A stretch of DNA of 64,000 nucleotides from Diphasiastrum complanatum (lineage: Eukaryota; Streptophyta; Lycopodiopsida; Lycopodiales; Lycopodiaceae), in assembly GCA_029204225.1 (NCBI GenBank), contig CM055106.1, positions 40,688,368 through 40,752,367 on the forward strand. The letters are read 5' to 3'. The position numbers were made by a program, and so were the translations under genes. Under the pieces are notes generated by a model. That model was given only the letters and a program-made list of their open reading frames with translations, was not told the DNA's origin and ran no database searches. Positions 1-10,629 of the stretch are shown here, piece by piece (positions within the stretch are counted from its first letter, which is position 1; every line of letters starts with the position of its first letter).

Positions 1-113
1 TTGGAATTCCGAATTCAAGTGAAGTTTGAACCATAATCCATTGTTATTCAATCGCTATTGAACAACGAACATTCAACATTAACATTTACAAATTATAACT
101 ATAATATATATAC

Positions 114-852
114 CTGTACAATGCGCTGTGATCCCACCTCCTCAATGGCAGCTCGAATGTGTGAGAACATGTACTTGCCCGTGACTGCCTCCCAAAAGGT
201 GTCGATGGATCTGAGAAACATCGTCCCCATGCACGAAGACACCAGGATATTCAATATGTAGCGCCTCCTCGTATCGCTCCAACCATCAGATATGATGGTG
301 CAACCATACCTAGTTTACAGGTGTCACGACTCACATTGCAGTGTTGCACAAGACAAGATCCGAGATCGTAGTTCAAATTTCATGGCAAATTTCAATGATG
401 AATGATCATTTGAAAATTGACAATCATGATTCATGATTATACATAATTAGCCATTAACAAGTAATAAGTATGCAATGCCCCCACAATCTATGAAAACTTA
501 ATGTACAAATTACAATGTACATACTACATATCAATGATCAATCATTATAGTCTTTAAAGTTTACAGTGCATAAATTTAAAAGGATAGTAGTACGTACTGG
601 GCCCATGCCTTCTTGAGAGGCTCTAGCTTCTGGTCAACAAAAGCCCGCTCATGAAGAAGTCCCTTCGTCCTTAGGTGCTCACAAGATGGCCCCGGCCATG
701 CCTGCCCCATCGCACTCACTGCACTCATCACCCTCCTCCATGCCGGGGTCCTAGCCAGATGAAATAGCAGATCGCAGGTGTAGAACAACTGTCGAACTGC
801 AACCTTTGCCTCTACAATGGCTCTAGGAGCGAAGGTGGACACATAGTACTCC
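114..852 (-). pseudogene. hAT-1 transposase, DUF659-region exons
   Basis: Two minus-strand exons of a hAT-type transposase. Exon b (852 to 598) encodes the lead-in that in this family precedes the DDE-like core; it contains FVDQKLEPLKKAWAQ. Exon c (309 to 114) continues with YGCTIISDGWSDTRRR and LVSSCMGTMFLRSID, the hallmark DUF659 block. Joining across a 288-bp intron (597-310, GT at the 5' end, AG at the 3' end) keeps the frame, giving AQ-YGC. A further donor follows at 113, so the gene continues off the left edge of the window. The protein closely resembles the hAT-3 protein at 19.8-21.7 kb. The matching N-terminal BED exons probably lie at 14.9-15.5 kb, separated by later insertions. The start is absent here, so I call it an interrupted, inactive gene. 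Confidence 0.75.
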
Positions 853-864
853 CTACCCCCCAGC

Positions 865-1710
865 CATAGTTGTGTCGAATCGCGATTCATTGAAAGAACC
901 GCGATTCGAAAGACCTTTTCGAAAAGGTCCGGTTCGAACCGTTTTTTGACTGTTCGAACCGTTTAAAAAAAAAAAAAAACACGTCGCCTCCTCGCGACCT
1001 CCTGCTCCTCGCAACTCCTGCTCCTCGCGACCTCCTGCTCCTGCTCCTGCTTGCGACTGCTCCTCACGACTCCTGCTCCTCACGACCTCCTGCTCCTGCT
1101 CCTCACGACAGCTCCTTGCGACGACTGCTCCTGCTCCTCGCGACCTCCTGCAGCCTGCTCGTTACCTCCCCCTGGGCCCTGAAGCTTCCCAGATTTCCGC
1201 GCCTGAGAGAGAGAGAGATCCGAGACACTGGACAGAATATAGATCCGCGAGTCTGGAGAGAAATCCGAGAGAGAGAGAGGGGTGGAGTTGTGTGAGAGGG
1301 GTGGAATTGTGTGTGTCACGTGTGGCTGTTCAGTGTGTGTGTTCAGTGTGTGTGACTGTTGACAAATGTGTGTGTGTGTGTGGTAAATGTTTGACAATGT
1401 GTGTGGGTGTGTTTTTGTGTGTGTGTTTGACAAATGTGTGTGTGTGTGTTTGACAATGTGTGTGTGTGTGTTTTGTCATTTTCGTGAAATTCGAATCATT
1501 GAACATTTGCTAATTTACCACTAAATAACCATGCACATGGTACATTGGAATATGACATATGTAATATGTATGTTGTGACATTAATGTTTTAAAAAAAAAA
1601 CCCTAAAACCGATTCGCCGGTTTGAACTTGGAGAAGTCGATTCTTTCCCGATTCAAACTCGATTCAAACACGGTTCGAAAAGGCGATTCGAAAGGTACCC
1701 TCAAACATTG
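865..1710. mobile_element. non-autonomous hAT-like insertion in hAT-1
   Basis: The block is flanked by an exact 8-bp direct repeat CCCCCAGC (857-864 and 1711-1718), the target-duplication size of hAT elements. The ends are loosely inverted: both begin CA and carry CGAATCG shortly inside. It codes for no transposase. Inside are TTCGAA-rich palindromic sequence at both ends, a CTCCTGCTCCTCGCGAC-like repeat (about 985-1150) and GA/GT microsatellites (1200-1480). Its right copy of the duplication abuts the gypsy F LTR. The duplication is seen directly; the family assignment is inferred. Confidence 0.5.
1200..1480. repeat. GA- and GT-rich simple repeat
   Basis: This is a run of GA-rich sequence followed by imperfect (GT)n/(TGTGTG)n interspersed with TTTGACAA units. 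The short open frames over it are low-complexity artefacts. Confidence 0.85.
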
Positions 1711-1720
1711 CCCCCAGCTG

Positions 1721-2231
1721 TGTAGTGCGGCCCTATAAAGTCCTCAATCCAAGGATCCTATTCTAAGCATGCCAATCACTTAGCAACACAAGGGAACCTG
1801 ATGGTGGACAAACCAACCCTACCAAATCTAGATCGAACGGATCTAGCCCCCAAGCTATGGATCAATCACTCAGAGAGGAATGAGGCATCACACCAGCAGC
1901 ATCCTGCCACCGGTCATGCTATCAAGCATGCACTAGTGAGAGCCCAATAGGTATACTTATACCTTCCAAGGCCCATGCACCACTAGTAGTGCACTATGAC
2001 ATCTCACTGGACACCTCTGCAGCCTATCTGGGCCACGTCATCCAGTTCCCCAATGACTCACGGATAGACCCATACAAATTCACCATCAAGTGTTTTAGGC
2101 CTGCAACCATTAATTATGACCATGTACACATAAGGGCCCCAAATCCCTTATAGTCACAATTAACTTACGGGTTGTCGGTCTACCGGTCCCTAGCATGGAC
2201 ACGCTACCCGAGACCAGTTATGGGCATGACA
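1721..2231 (-). repeat. gypsy F 3' LTR
   Basis: Read on the minus strand it begins TGTCATGCCC at 2231, directly after a polypurine tract (2245-2232, AAGGGGGGAAGAA), as a 3' LTR should. On the plus strand it runs TG...CA. A shortened copy of the same sequence lies at 14612-14880. The left limit at 1721 is inferred from the TG. Confidence 0.65.
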
Positions 2232-2234
2232 TTC

Positions 2235-2880
2235 TTCCCCCCTTATTCAAGTTCTGTCCTTAGAACTTAAAACTGGGAAAGTTCCTCCTTAAGCTTCCTT
2301 CCTGTTCCCAAGAATCATCATCGTCCGTACATCCCCTCCATCGAACCAGATGCTTGGTAACTATACGATTTCTCAATCGTTTAGTTCTTGTATCCAAGAT
2401 CTTTTCGGGTTCAAGACGAGATACACCCGATGATTCATCCAACAGGTCCAACTGGTCTCCAGATCCAAGATGCTCTCCTTCACGAAGACTCTTTTTGAGA
2501 CGACTTACGTGAAATACGGGATGCACTTGCGATCCTTCCGGGAGTTCCAATTGGTAAGCTAAGGATCTGATCTTTTTCAACATCTTAAATGGTCCTCTAA
2601 ATCTAGGGGACGATTAGTAATGCTAGCCGGTACACATTACACTTGAATCCCTCGAGATTCTCAAAAAATACCCAACCCCCCACTTGGAAGTCTCTCGGTG
2701 ATCTTTTCAGACTTGCATAAAGTTGGTCCCCATCCTGGGTACACTAGACATTCTCACGTGCAATCCGTAGCATTTCCTGCATATCATGTAGGAAATCCGC
2801 TACTTTCTGAACTTTGAACGCCCGAGTCTCTACCGCAATGGGTGATATAGGTTAAAAACTATACGTAAGCATGCACGGGC
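2235..2880 (-). pseudogene. gypsy F integrase C-terminus and chromodomain relic
   Basis: Minus-strand coding remnant at the 3' end of a Ty3/gypsy chromovirus pol. The last open part (2583-2260) contains HPVFHVSRLKKSL, typical of the integrase C-terminus, then a chromodomain-like VRWRGCTDDDDSWEQE and a terminal FPSFKF. Upstream (2600-2880) a stop-interrupted frame still shows KVADFLHDMQEM, which matches gypsy E at 48.6-48.8 kb. The order pol end, polypurine tract, LTR is correct. Earlier pol domains are not recognisable, so the element is dead and truncated. Confidence 0.7.
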
Positions 2881-4765
2881 TATAACCGGTAGCCAAATGC
2901 TTACTGTAACCCAATCTCCATCAAGGTGATTACCTCTCCGAGGAGAATGCTATGAAAATATGAATAGATATCTTAACTGATTTTCTGATCTTGTAGGTAA
3001 TCCTTCTTTTAACCGATCAAGTATAACTAGAATTTGAACTATGATTCGTCAATCATAATTCATCAGATTCTTGTCCTATACTCAATAAAAGAACGTGATA
3101 CCCTCACATAGGCAACAGCCAATGATCAGAAGAACTTTTAAACTTAGAGTCATCTCTAGTTTAGCAAATACGGCCTGTCCAAAGGCGACCAGTGAACTTC
3201 GAATCGCGAATGTTCAAAATGTCACTTTGGTACCGTAAAGCCTAAACTGACACTCTATGACTACTTGGTCTATACCCGAATAAACATAGTCGATTTGGTA
3301 AGGTGATTAGTCATACCAAAATTCCACTAACCTGTTTATTCATCCGGGGTATGAATACTATCCTCTCCTATGGATTAGGTAATTCCTAGAATCCGAGTTA
3401 TGATTTACCAATCCCAACTCTCCATTTTCCCAAGACCATACCAATCATAAGAGTGCATTTACAATTCTTAAAAGACACATGAGCTGTTCCTGAAAGTCCT
3501 TTCATTTGGAAAGTTCCAGACTTTTCCAACTCACACACGGTGTCTATAAAAGGATTGTAATTCCAAGAACGCCCTTACTTTAGACATGGCACAAATTGTC
3601 ATTCCAAAGTTAGGGTCTTAATCTAGAATACGTCTAGATTTTCCTCTTAAGTTCTAATCTAGAATAACTTAAGATTTACCAGAACCAGTTTATGTGAAGT
3701 TTTAACTTTTGGCAACCCACAACTATCCAACTCTCTTGAGTCTTCCGGGATAGCATTTCATCAATTCCAAATGGGAAAAGATAAGGCCAAAAAGTTTTCT
3801 GTATTCTATGCACACACATCTGTAAACGTATCCAAAATGACTCATAGACGTTGTGACTTATAAGCAATACATCTCAACAATAATATCCATAATTAAGATT
3901 ATATTGTTGATTTCCAACAACTAACTCAGAAGTAGCGCTTTTGACACGGTTAGTTGTATTAGATTTAGAAAATATTTAAATGTCTCGGTGTGGTACCAAA
4001 ACACCACATTTAATCTGATTCTAAATCAATTCTAGGTCAATAAGCAATTCTCAATGAGAAATTACTATAACCCAGCGAGAAATTGTCTCAAACACAATTC
4101 TCATCAATATGCCTATGTACCAACAACTAGTTTATGCATGCAAATAAACTTAGTTCATGGAATACTTTATAGATCCACAGGATTAAAAGTTTGTACAAAA
4201 GGTTTTAATGATTCCACAAAGATTCACTACATAGCATATCTCTACAGATATCTCCAGATCTGTACACAACACTTTCATGACCGAGAATCCTGTAACTTGG
4301 TTATCCTCTAAGAGAGAATATTTCTCAAAGAGTGCTATTTCACATCCAAAATCTCAACCGGAGATTAACACGAAAGAATATATTGTTAGTATGAATTTCT
4401 TTCCTTGCATCAATCCACGGATCTCAGTCCATACTAACATCAAGTTGATTGCTTCCAGTAAGGAACAGTTTTTCAACAACCTCCCATCTTGCAATAGTAT
4501 TAACAAGTTCTGACACAAATCTCGGACTTGTTATCAACCACTTTCCTATCACAAGAGTACTTTCTAAATTTTCCCCCCGTTAAATCTTCAAATATGATAT
4601 CAACTATAATCCATAAAGGATTTCTGTAATATCTGAATATCCTATTGTTTTTGATTTATAAAACAGGTCCATTATCTATAACAGATTCCTCCTGGAATCT
4701 CTTACAGATGCTTCTCCTTGATAACTCTCTTTTCTTCCTACTTCTCCCCCATTTTAACAGGAAAC
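2881..4765. other. no recognisable gene
   Basis: AT-rich sequence with only short open frames lacking recognisable domains. It may be eroded gypsy F interior, but I see no diagnostic motif. Confidence 0.5.
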
Positions 4766-5230
4766 AGTTACGGACTACAGGATACAGGCCTACTGGGCTA
4801 CTCTGCATATATTCCGCAGGCCTCTTTACATTTACTGTTGGTTATGTATATTTCTGGTTACGCATTTTATATTAGTCATGTACAGGCCCAAGAGCCTTTT
4901 TATATGCTTATGACCCGCATTGGGTCCTTTTTTATGACATCGACTGGCCTTGGGCCCTTATTATGTGGTTATATGTGGTGTGGGGGCCCGTAGGAGGGCG
5001 CACTATTTTCCCTCCACATTTTGCCTCCCTTTACTTTTGAATTCCTATTTTAGGGTTCATTGGTAGGGTATTTATAGGGGCATTTGTACACTCATTTTTC
5101 AGATTATTGATTGGTATTGCTTGGGCACTTCGTGGGAGAACCTATTGTCTTGTCTATTGCTTGTAGGGCTTTAGTCTATTGCTGTCTTTTATGCTTCATT
5201 GATTCAACACCTGAGATTTTGATCTTAACT
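4766..5230 (+). repeat. gypsy A1 5' LTR
   Basis: 465 bp, AGTTACGGACTACAGG... to ...TTAACT, followed directly by the PBS. It differs from the 3' LTR at several positions. Confidence 0.9.
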
Positions 5231-5969
5231 TGGTATCAGAGCACTTTCCTGATTGCTGAATTTCAGATCTGATTTTTTGATTGGGTGCCCATTTTCCTTG
5301 CCGATTTTTCTCGCTTTGCTGAGGGGTTTCGTCTCTTTGCTTCAGCAACATTCAACACAGTTTGGAGGAGGACCAACTCCCATCAGAGCATTTTCCTTGG
5401 CGGAGCTTTAGCAGATAGTTAGCGGAAGTACTTCCGCTAAATTTGGCAGCCGGAAAAAAAAAAAACTTTTTTGGGCAAATTATTTCCGGCGCCCAAGTTC
5501 CAAATCCTTTCCCTCTTTTTGCTGAATCCTCCATTTGATTCAGGGAGAGGATTCCCAGCCATCTTTTCAGCATTGATTGGAGGCTCTCCAGCGCCCTACT
5601 TCATCACATTTTTCAGCCATTGTTCCAGCAGTGTTTCAGCCATATTTCAGTTTTGATTGGAGGCTGTCCATCGCCCTATTTCATGACGTTTTCCACAGAT
5701 TTCCAGCCATATTTTCAGCATTGATTGGAGGCTGTCCAGCGCCCACTTTCATTCTCCTTGTGGTGACATGTTCCAGCCAGCTCTTCGCACGAGAGGTATC
5801 TTTGCTGGTTTTTCCTTGCTTTCCACACCTTTTCTTGACATTTGTCATTTCCTTTCTTGCTCTTAGTGTCGTTTGTGTACCTAAAGCGTATTTGGGGTGA
5901 CGACAAAAGTCCGCTCCCTCCGATATTAAGCTTTTCTTACACTCTCTTCACTTCCTGCATTCCTTGACC
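5231..5969 (+). promoter_or_regulatory. gypsy A1 PBS and untranslated leader
   Basis: TGGTATCAGAGC at 5231 is complementary to the 3' end of initiator tRNA-Met, the usual plant LTR-element primer. The leader holds a degenerate repeat: GATTGGAGGCT(C/G)TCCA(G/T)CGCCC occurs three times between 5575 and 5745. The same leader occurs in A2 (minus, about 33.0-32.45 kb) and inside the A3 rearrangement (about 57.7-57.15 kb). Confidence 0.8.
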
Positions 5970-6575
5970 ATGGATACTCCCCCTACATCTTCTGAGCCTC
6001 GCATACCGTCTTTCACTTACCTTGACGAAGTACGACATGAATTCCGAGATCATCTTAGGGAAGCCATGAGTGATGTACGCATTGATTTACGCCAGGAGTT
6101 ACGAGAGACGTTCACTGCTCTTTCTGCCCAGATTGCTACACTATCATTACAGTCCAGTGTTTCTCCACTATCTCCACCTGTTCCCCCACAGCGTACATTT
6201 CCACCACCTGAGACTCCTTCATCTTCTGGTCCTTTGCCACGAGACTTTAAGGATAAGGTTCAGCTTACTGTGTATTCTGGGTCATCCGATGGGAATGAAC
6301 TCGAGAATTGGTATTCTAAGCTTGAGACCTACTTCCTTATGTTTCCTAAGATTGACATTCAGCGGATACATTTGGCTGCTTTACATTTGGAGGGCCGTGC
6401 TGCTACTTGGTGGCGCATGTTTCGCCAGACGGCTTCACACCCTGGCCTTGATAGTTGGACAGAGTTTATGACATCTTTCGCAGTTTATCTCACACTGGTG
6501 ACTTGGCTGCTTATACGACACGGTTTACGGAGCTTTCCTATCTATTCCCAAATATTTCTACATTGGAGCTCATAA
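5970..6575 (+). pseudogene. gypsy A1 Gag, N-terminal fragment
   Basis: The ATG at 5970 (context ACCATGG) starts a chromovirus Gag: a helical N-terminus, a proline-rich linker, then the Retrotrans_gag block with VYSGSSDGNELENWYSKLETYF and RAATWWRMF (the core tryptophans of the capsid-like domain). After about residue 170 the frame is lost. Comparison with copy A3 shows about 50 bp missing at about 6470, between two GACA repeats, and then a jump at about 6573 straight into integrase sequence. No zinc knuckle remains. Confidence 0.8.
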
Positions 6576-7205
6576 GATGATGCACCTGTTACTATTTCAT
6601 CTCATCTTTCGAGTGCTCGGGAGATTATTACTAGAGCTGCTACTCATTTACAGCATATTCAGCAGCGGTGCAGGACCATTGTTGATCGTCATCAGCGCCA
6701 TGTTGAGTTTGCAGAGGGAGATACTGTTTTTCTCCGGTTACGCTTTGCTCGCCATTGTTTTGTACAGGGTCTTGCTTCTACTGAGAAGCTTGCGCCGCGC
6801 TATTATGGGCCTTTTCAGATTCTTGAGCGCCTCAGTCCAGTTACATATCGTCTTGAGTTACCTGCTGCTACTCGAGCTTGTGATATCTTTCATGTCAGTT
6901 TATTAGGTGCTGCTATTGAGGATGATGCTCCTCGAGATTCCTCATTTCCTACAGATCCAAAGCTTTTTCCATTCCTGCAAGCTGCTATTTTACAGGTGCG
7001 CTTATTGCATAGTCGTCGCCATCGGCAGGTTCAGTTTTTTGGTCAAGTGGGATGGTCGTCCTATTGAGGAGGCTACTTGGGAGTCCATTGATGTTTTTTA
7101 TCATACCCCTATCCTGGCTGATCAGGCTCGATCACTTGTAGCTACCATTGCTTCTCGGGATGCTCCGGCTTCTCTTGATGTTCTTTTCTCAGATGGGATA
7201 TCTTG
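6574..7205 (+). pseudogene. gypsy A1 integrase C-terminus and chromodomain fragment
   Basis: This resumes at the integrase C-terminal region, in a different frame from Gag. Recognisable parts, spread over shifted frames, correspond to the A2/A3 copies (RRHVEFAEGDTVFLRLRF and HIFHVSLLRAAIEDDAP equivalents). A chromodomain-like WDGRPIEEATWESIDVFYHT follows at about 7050-7110. It is a non-coding remnant kept ahead of the polypurine tract. Confidence 0.75.
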
Positions 7206-7282
7206 ATGCAGTATTTTTCTCTGGCACTGGTTCTTATCTTATTTTGCCTACATTGGGGGCAATGTTCTTTATAGCCAGGGAG

Positions 7283-7747
7283 AGTTACGGACTACAGGAT
7301 ACAGGCCTACTGGGCTACTCTGCATATATTTCGCAAGCCTCTTTACATTTACTGTTGGTTATATATATTTCTGGTTACGCATTTTATATTAGTCATGTAC
7401 AGGCCCCAGAGCCTTTTTATATGCTTATGACCCGCACTGGGTCCTTTTTTATGACATTGACTGGCCTTGGGCCCTTATTATATGGTTATATGTGGAGTGG
7501 GGGCCCGTAGGAGGGCGCACTATTTTCCCTCCACATTTTGCCTCCATTTACTTTTGAATTCCTATTTTAGGGTTCATTGGTAGGGTATTTATAGGGGAAT
7601 TTGTACACTCATTTTTCAGATTATTGATTGGTATTGCTTGGGCTCTTCGTGGGAGAACCTATTGTCTTGTCTATTGCTTGTAGGGCTTTAGTCTATTGCT
7701 GTCTTTTATGCTTCATTGATTCAACACCTGAGATTTTGATCTTAACT
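7283..7747 (+). repeat. gypsy A1 3' LTR
   Basis: 465-bp partner of the 5' LTR with the same AGTTA/TAACT ends, followed by the second GAAAC. Confidence 0.9.
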
Positions 7748-7752
7748 GAAAC

Positions 7753-9555
7753 GACACGAGTTTCCAAGGCATGCAGTTCATTCAAGATTTGCGCAGGAGA
7801 AGAGTCTAAGGATCTTCTTGGTTACCAAGCTTGAGAATTAACTCGTAAATCAGAAAAGGATTTTATGAAGATTCAAGTAGAGAAAACAATTTTAGAAAAG
7901 GGTTTATTAACCATTTTTGTGACATCGTCCAAGGTCAATGGGTAATAAAGAAATTACCTACCAAGAAATCACAAGAAATCGGGTTAATTAATGTGTTAAG
8001 AAATTCATCAACATATTCTTTATAAAGAAATAGCTTGCCGGGTTTCCGGTTTTGTAAATTTGAGATATCCTAAAAAGGGGTCATGACCAATATCTCAAAT
8101 TTCCGACAAAATACCCGTTTTATGACCAATAGTATTTGGCATCACTAAGACTTATGGCCATACTATGGTCAACTGATCCAGTTAGTTTCAGATTTTCATT
8201 TTGGAATTGCTTGCGTCCCATACCACAGGTTCTTCCTCCACAAAGACCCTCCACTTCCTGATCAAAGTGTTAGAAAAATAATAACAAATGCCAACTTCAT
8301 AAAACAACTGCAATTGCCAACTTCATAAAACAACTGCAATTCACACATTCTTTCGCCCCTCTTCACAATCTTTACGGTCACTAAAAAGATCAAAGTATAC
8401 ATGCTTTGAGTGACAGATTAAGAAATGGGGAAGAATGAATCGGCTTTTTCTTGTATTTAACAACAAATAGTGTTGGTACGCCCACGGCTTCAATCGCGTC
8501 AAGAAAACAATTTTTGTTTTTTCGTTTCATTTAAGTCTTCCATCCTAGACTTTTGGAACGTTTTTGGCCGTGTCCGTTTCCGAAAAAACGAACCTTGGTC
8601 AAAAAAATCCAAGAATTTCTAGACATAAGTGTCCAATTCTTGGGTGCCCGGTGCAGTTAATAAAGCGAATATACATTTCGTCAATTGTGAAAAAAGCCTT
8701 ACGGAATTCCCCAGGAATTCAGCCCAATCACAGTTTTATGGGTTGCATTCCCTACCACTGGGAGGCCTTACCCAAAGCAAAAACAAGAACTGACGAAATT
8801 CGCTTTCGTATTTTGGGACGTTGCGCAAGCTAAAGTAGCTTGACCAACGATTTATCCAGCCATCAACAACTTCGGGGCTTTTAAGCGCCAAAATTTTTTT
8901 CCAGTTGTTAGCCCAAGTTGTTAGAATTTTATGGGTTACAATTGATTAAGAAGACAATGCATTTGGTTGATTACCATTTTATTGCTTTAAGATAGGGGGT
9001 CATCATTGTGTGGTGATGCCAGGCGAATTTGCATGTCGCCGCCCCTTCCTATCAGGACAACATCCCTATCCATTTGCAAGCGGAAACTGAAATTTTTTAA
9101 AAATATACGTTCAGTTTATATTCATCATCGGTATAATATTCGTAAAGTTGCGTTGTCTCTAAACCTAGTTTAGAAAAACTTAGTTTTAACAGACCTAAAA
9201 TGCCAATCAAAATTATACTGATGAATTTTGCAAATGGAGAGTCAAGCAATAAAAATGCCGAATAACCCATTACATGCCTAAAAATCATTCAATTGTCGAA
9301 ACCCATTAAACTCAACTATTTATACATAACTGCCCATGGAAACTTTAAAACAAAATTAACAAAAACCTTTAGTTAATGCCTCCAAAACCCTCCCCTCCCC
9401 CCCATTTACCTAACTTGAAAAAAACAGTAGTTAAACAATTAGTTAACTAAAACAAACTCCGAGAGCACCCCCCCCCCCCCTTCTCACCCTTCCCTCCAAA
9501 AACCAGAGCTCGTCGGGTTCCTGCTGGCCGCGAGGGGGCGAGCCACACCAGAGAG
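7753..9555. other. no recognisable gene; short repeats
   Basis: No coding motif seen. It contains a perfect 13-bp inverted repeat (8056-8068 with 8090-8102) and a perfect tandem duplication of a 26-bp unit (8289-8314, 8315-8340). A C-run lies just before 9481. The 89-codon open frame at 8564-8833 has no recognisable domain. Confidence 0.6.
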
Positions 9556-9738
9556 AGAGAAAGAAAGAAAGAAAGATTTTATTAATGTCCTTGAATACCC
9601 TAAGGTACATAGGACTAAGAAAAGGTACATGTCAAGTGTGCACATAGGAGTTTAAAGCTCAATCATCTATAAAAACTAAATAACTGCAAATACAATGCAT
9701 AAAGACAGCTGGCCCAGTCAGGATCCAATAGCCTGGAA

Positions 9739-10629
9739 TCATATATCACGATGCCCATCAGCATGAAAGAAATGGTGGATGGTATGCTGTGAGGGTGTGA
9801 TTAGATGTGCCCTGGACCTCTGTCGCCGGATAGGCCGTCGGTGTCGTCTCTGCTGCCGTGGCGCTCTGGGCTGTGATCTAATAACTGACTGTCTCTCTGG
9901 CCGTCGACATGGTCTCTGATGCCGGTGTACGAAGGAGTCGGGAATCTCGGCCTCTCCATCTGAGTCGCTGCCTATGGGTACCTCGGATCTTTGTCTCCGA
10001 CGGGATATGCACTCATCAATGCTCAGCTGTGTCAGGGAATGTGTACCATCTAGTCTCCTCCTCCTCAGGTTTGACATCTCTCGGATCATAAGTGCGACAC
10101 ATCTAGGGTCCTCATAAGATATCAAGGTAGAAAGTGTAACTGGGTGCTCTCTGAACAAGCAGTAGTACCGCCCCCGTATCTCATAGTAGGCTGGACATCT
10201 GAAGAGGAAATGTGACTCGTCCTCAGTCTCATGCATAACACACATACTACAGAGCCGGTCCTCTCGTGGGGTGCCACTGTATCTGCTAGTCTCGATAGCC
10301 AGCTGATGTGAAGAAACCCGAAACTGACCCATCGCTATCCGCAGACTATGTGATATACTCCTCAGCAAATAACCAGATACTATGGGGCAGCCAGCCGGAT
10401 CAAGAGATAGAAAGTGTGTACGATAAAATTCACTCTTGGTCCCCAATGGGCCCTGCCAAGTGGTATGAAGATATGATCTGTAAAGGAGGCCTCTGATGTA
10501 CTGGTGGGTGCCCGCAGGTAGATCACTAATCTGGATACCCAATGTGGAGAGGAGACGGCAAGCCTGGGAGTACCATGAGAAAAGGTGTCCCTCTTGAGTG
10601 TAGGCGCCGGGATGAAGATAAAGCTGCAA
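9739..10629 (-). pseudogene. LINE ORF2 C-terminal region with zinc-finger-like motif
   Basis: Frame-shifted continuation of ORF2. It contains LCSMCVMHETEDESHFLFRC, a CCHC-type arrangement found near the C-terminus of many LINE ORF2 proteins, then YEDPRCVALMIREMSNLRRRR and an Arg-rich tail. A 5'-truncated sister copy with the same YxDPRxxAxMxREM motif lies on the plus strand at 28.03-28.56 kb. Confidence 0.8.

Larger units (their letters stand above)
4766..7747 (+). mobile_element. Ty3/gypsy element A1, internally deleted
   Basis: Complete insertion bounded by the exact 5-bp duplication GAAAC (4761-4765 and 7748-7752). The two 465-bp LTRs (4766-5230 and 7283-7747) both start AGTTA and end TAACT. 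The primer-binding site TGGTATCAGAGC begins immediately after the 5' LTR (5231). A polypurine run (CAGGGAG) precedes the 3' LTR. The interior keeps a long leader, the Gag start and the integrase C-terminus. Protease, reverse transcriptase, RNase H and most of integrase are missing, so it is non-autonomous. It interrupts older sequence, probably gypsy F. Confidence 0.93.

Noticed and set aside
870..960. GGTTCGAA sequences as tRNA genes
   Set aside because: They match the T-loop/B-box form, but no A box, acceptor stem or anticodon arm can be folded around them.
4718..4993. Open frames over gypsy A LTRs (for example at 4718, 7148, 7628 and 28621)
   Set aside because: They are LTR sequence repeated at each element end and code for nothing recognisable.
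8564..8833. 89-codon open frame as a gene
   Set aside because: No domain, no splice or codon support, and surrounded by non-coding sequence.
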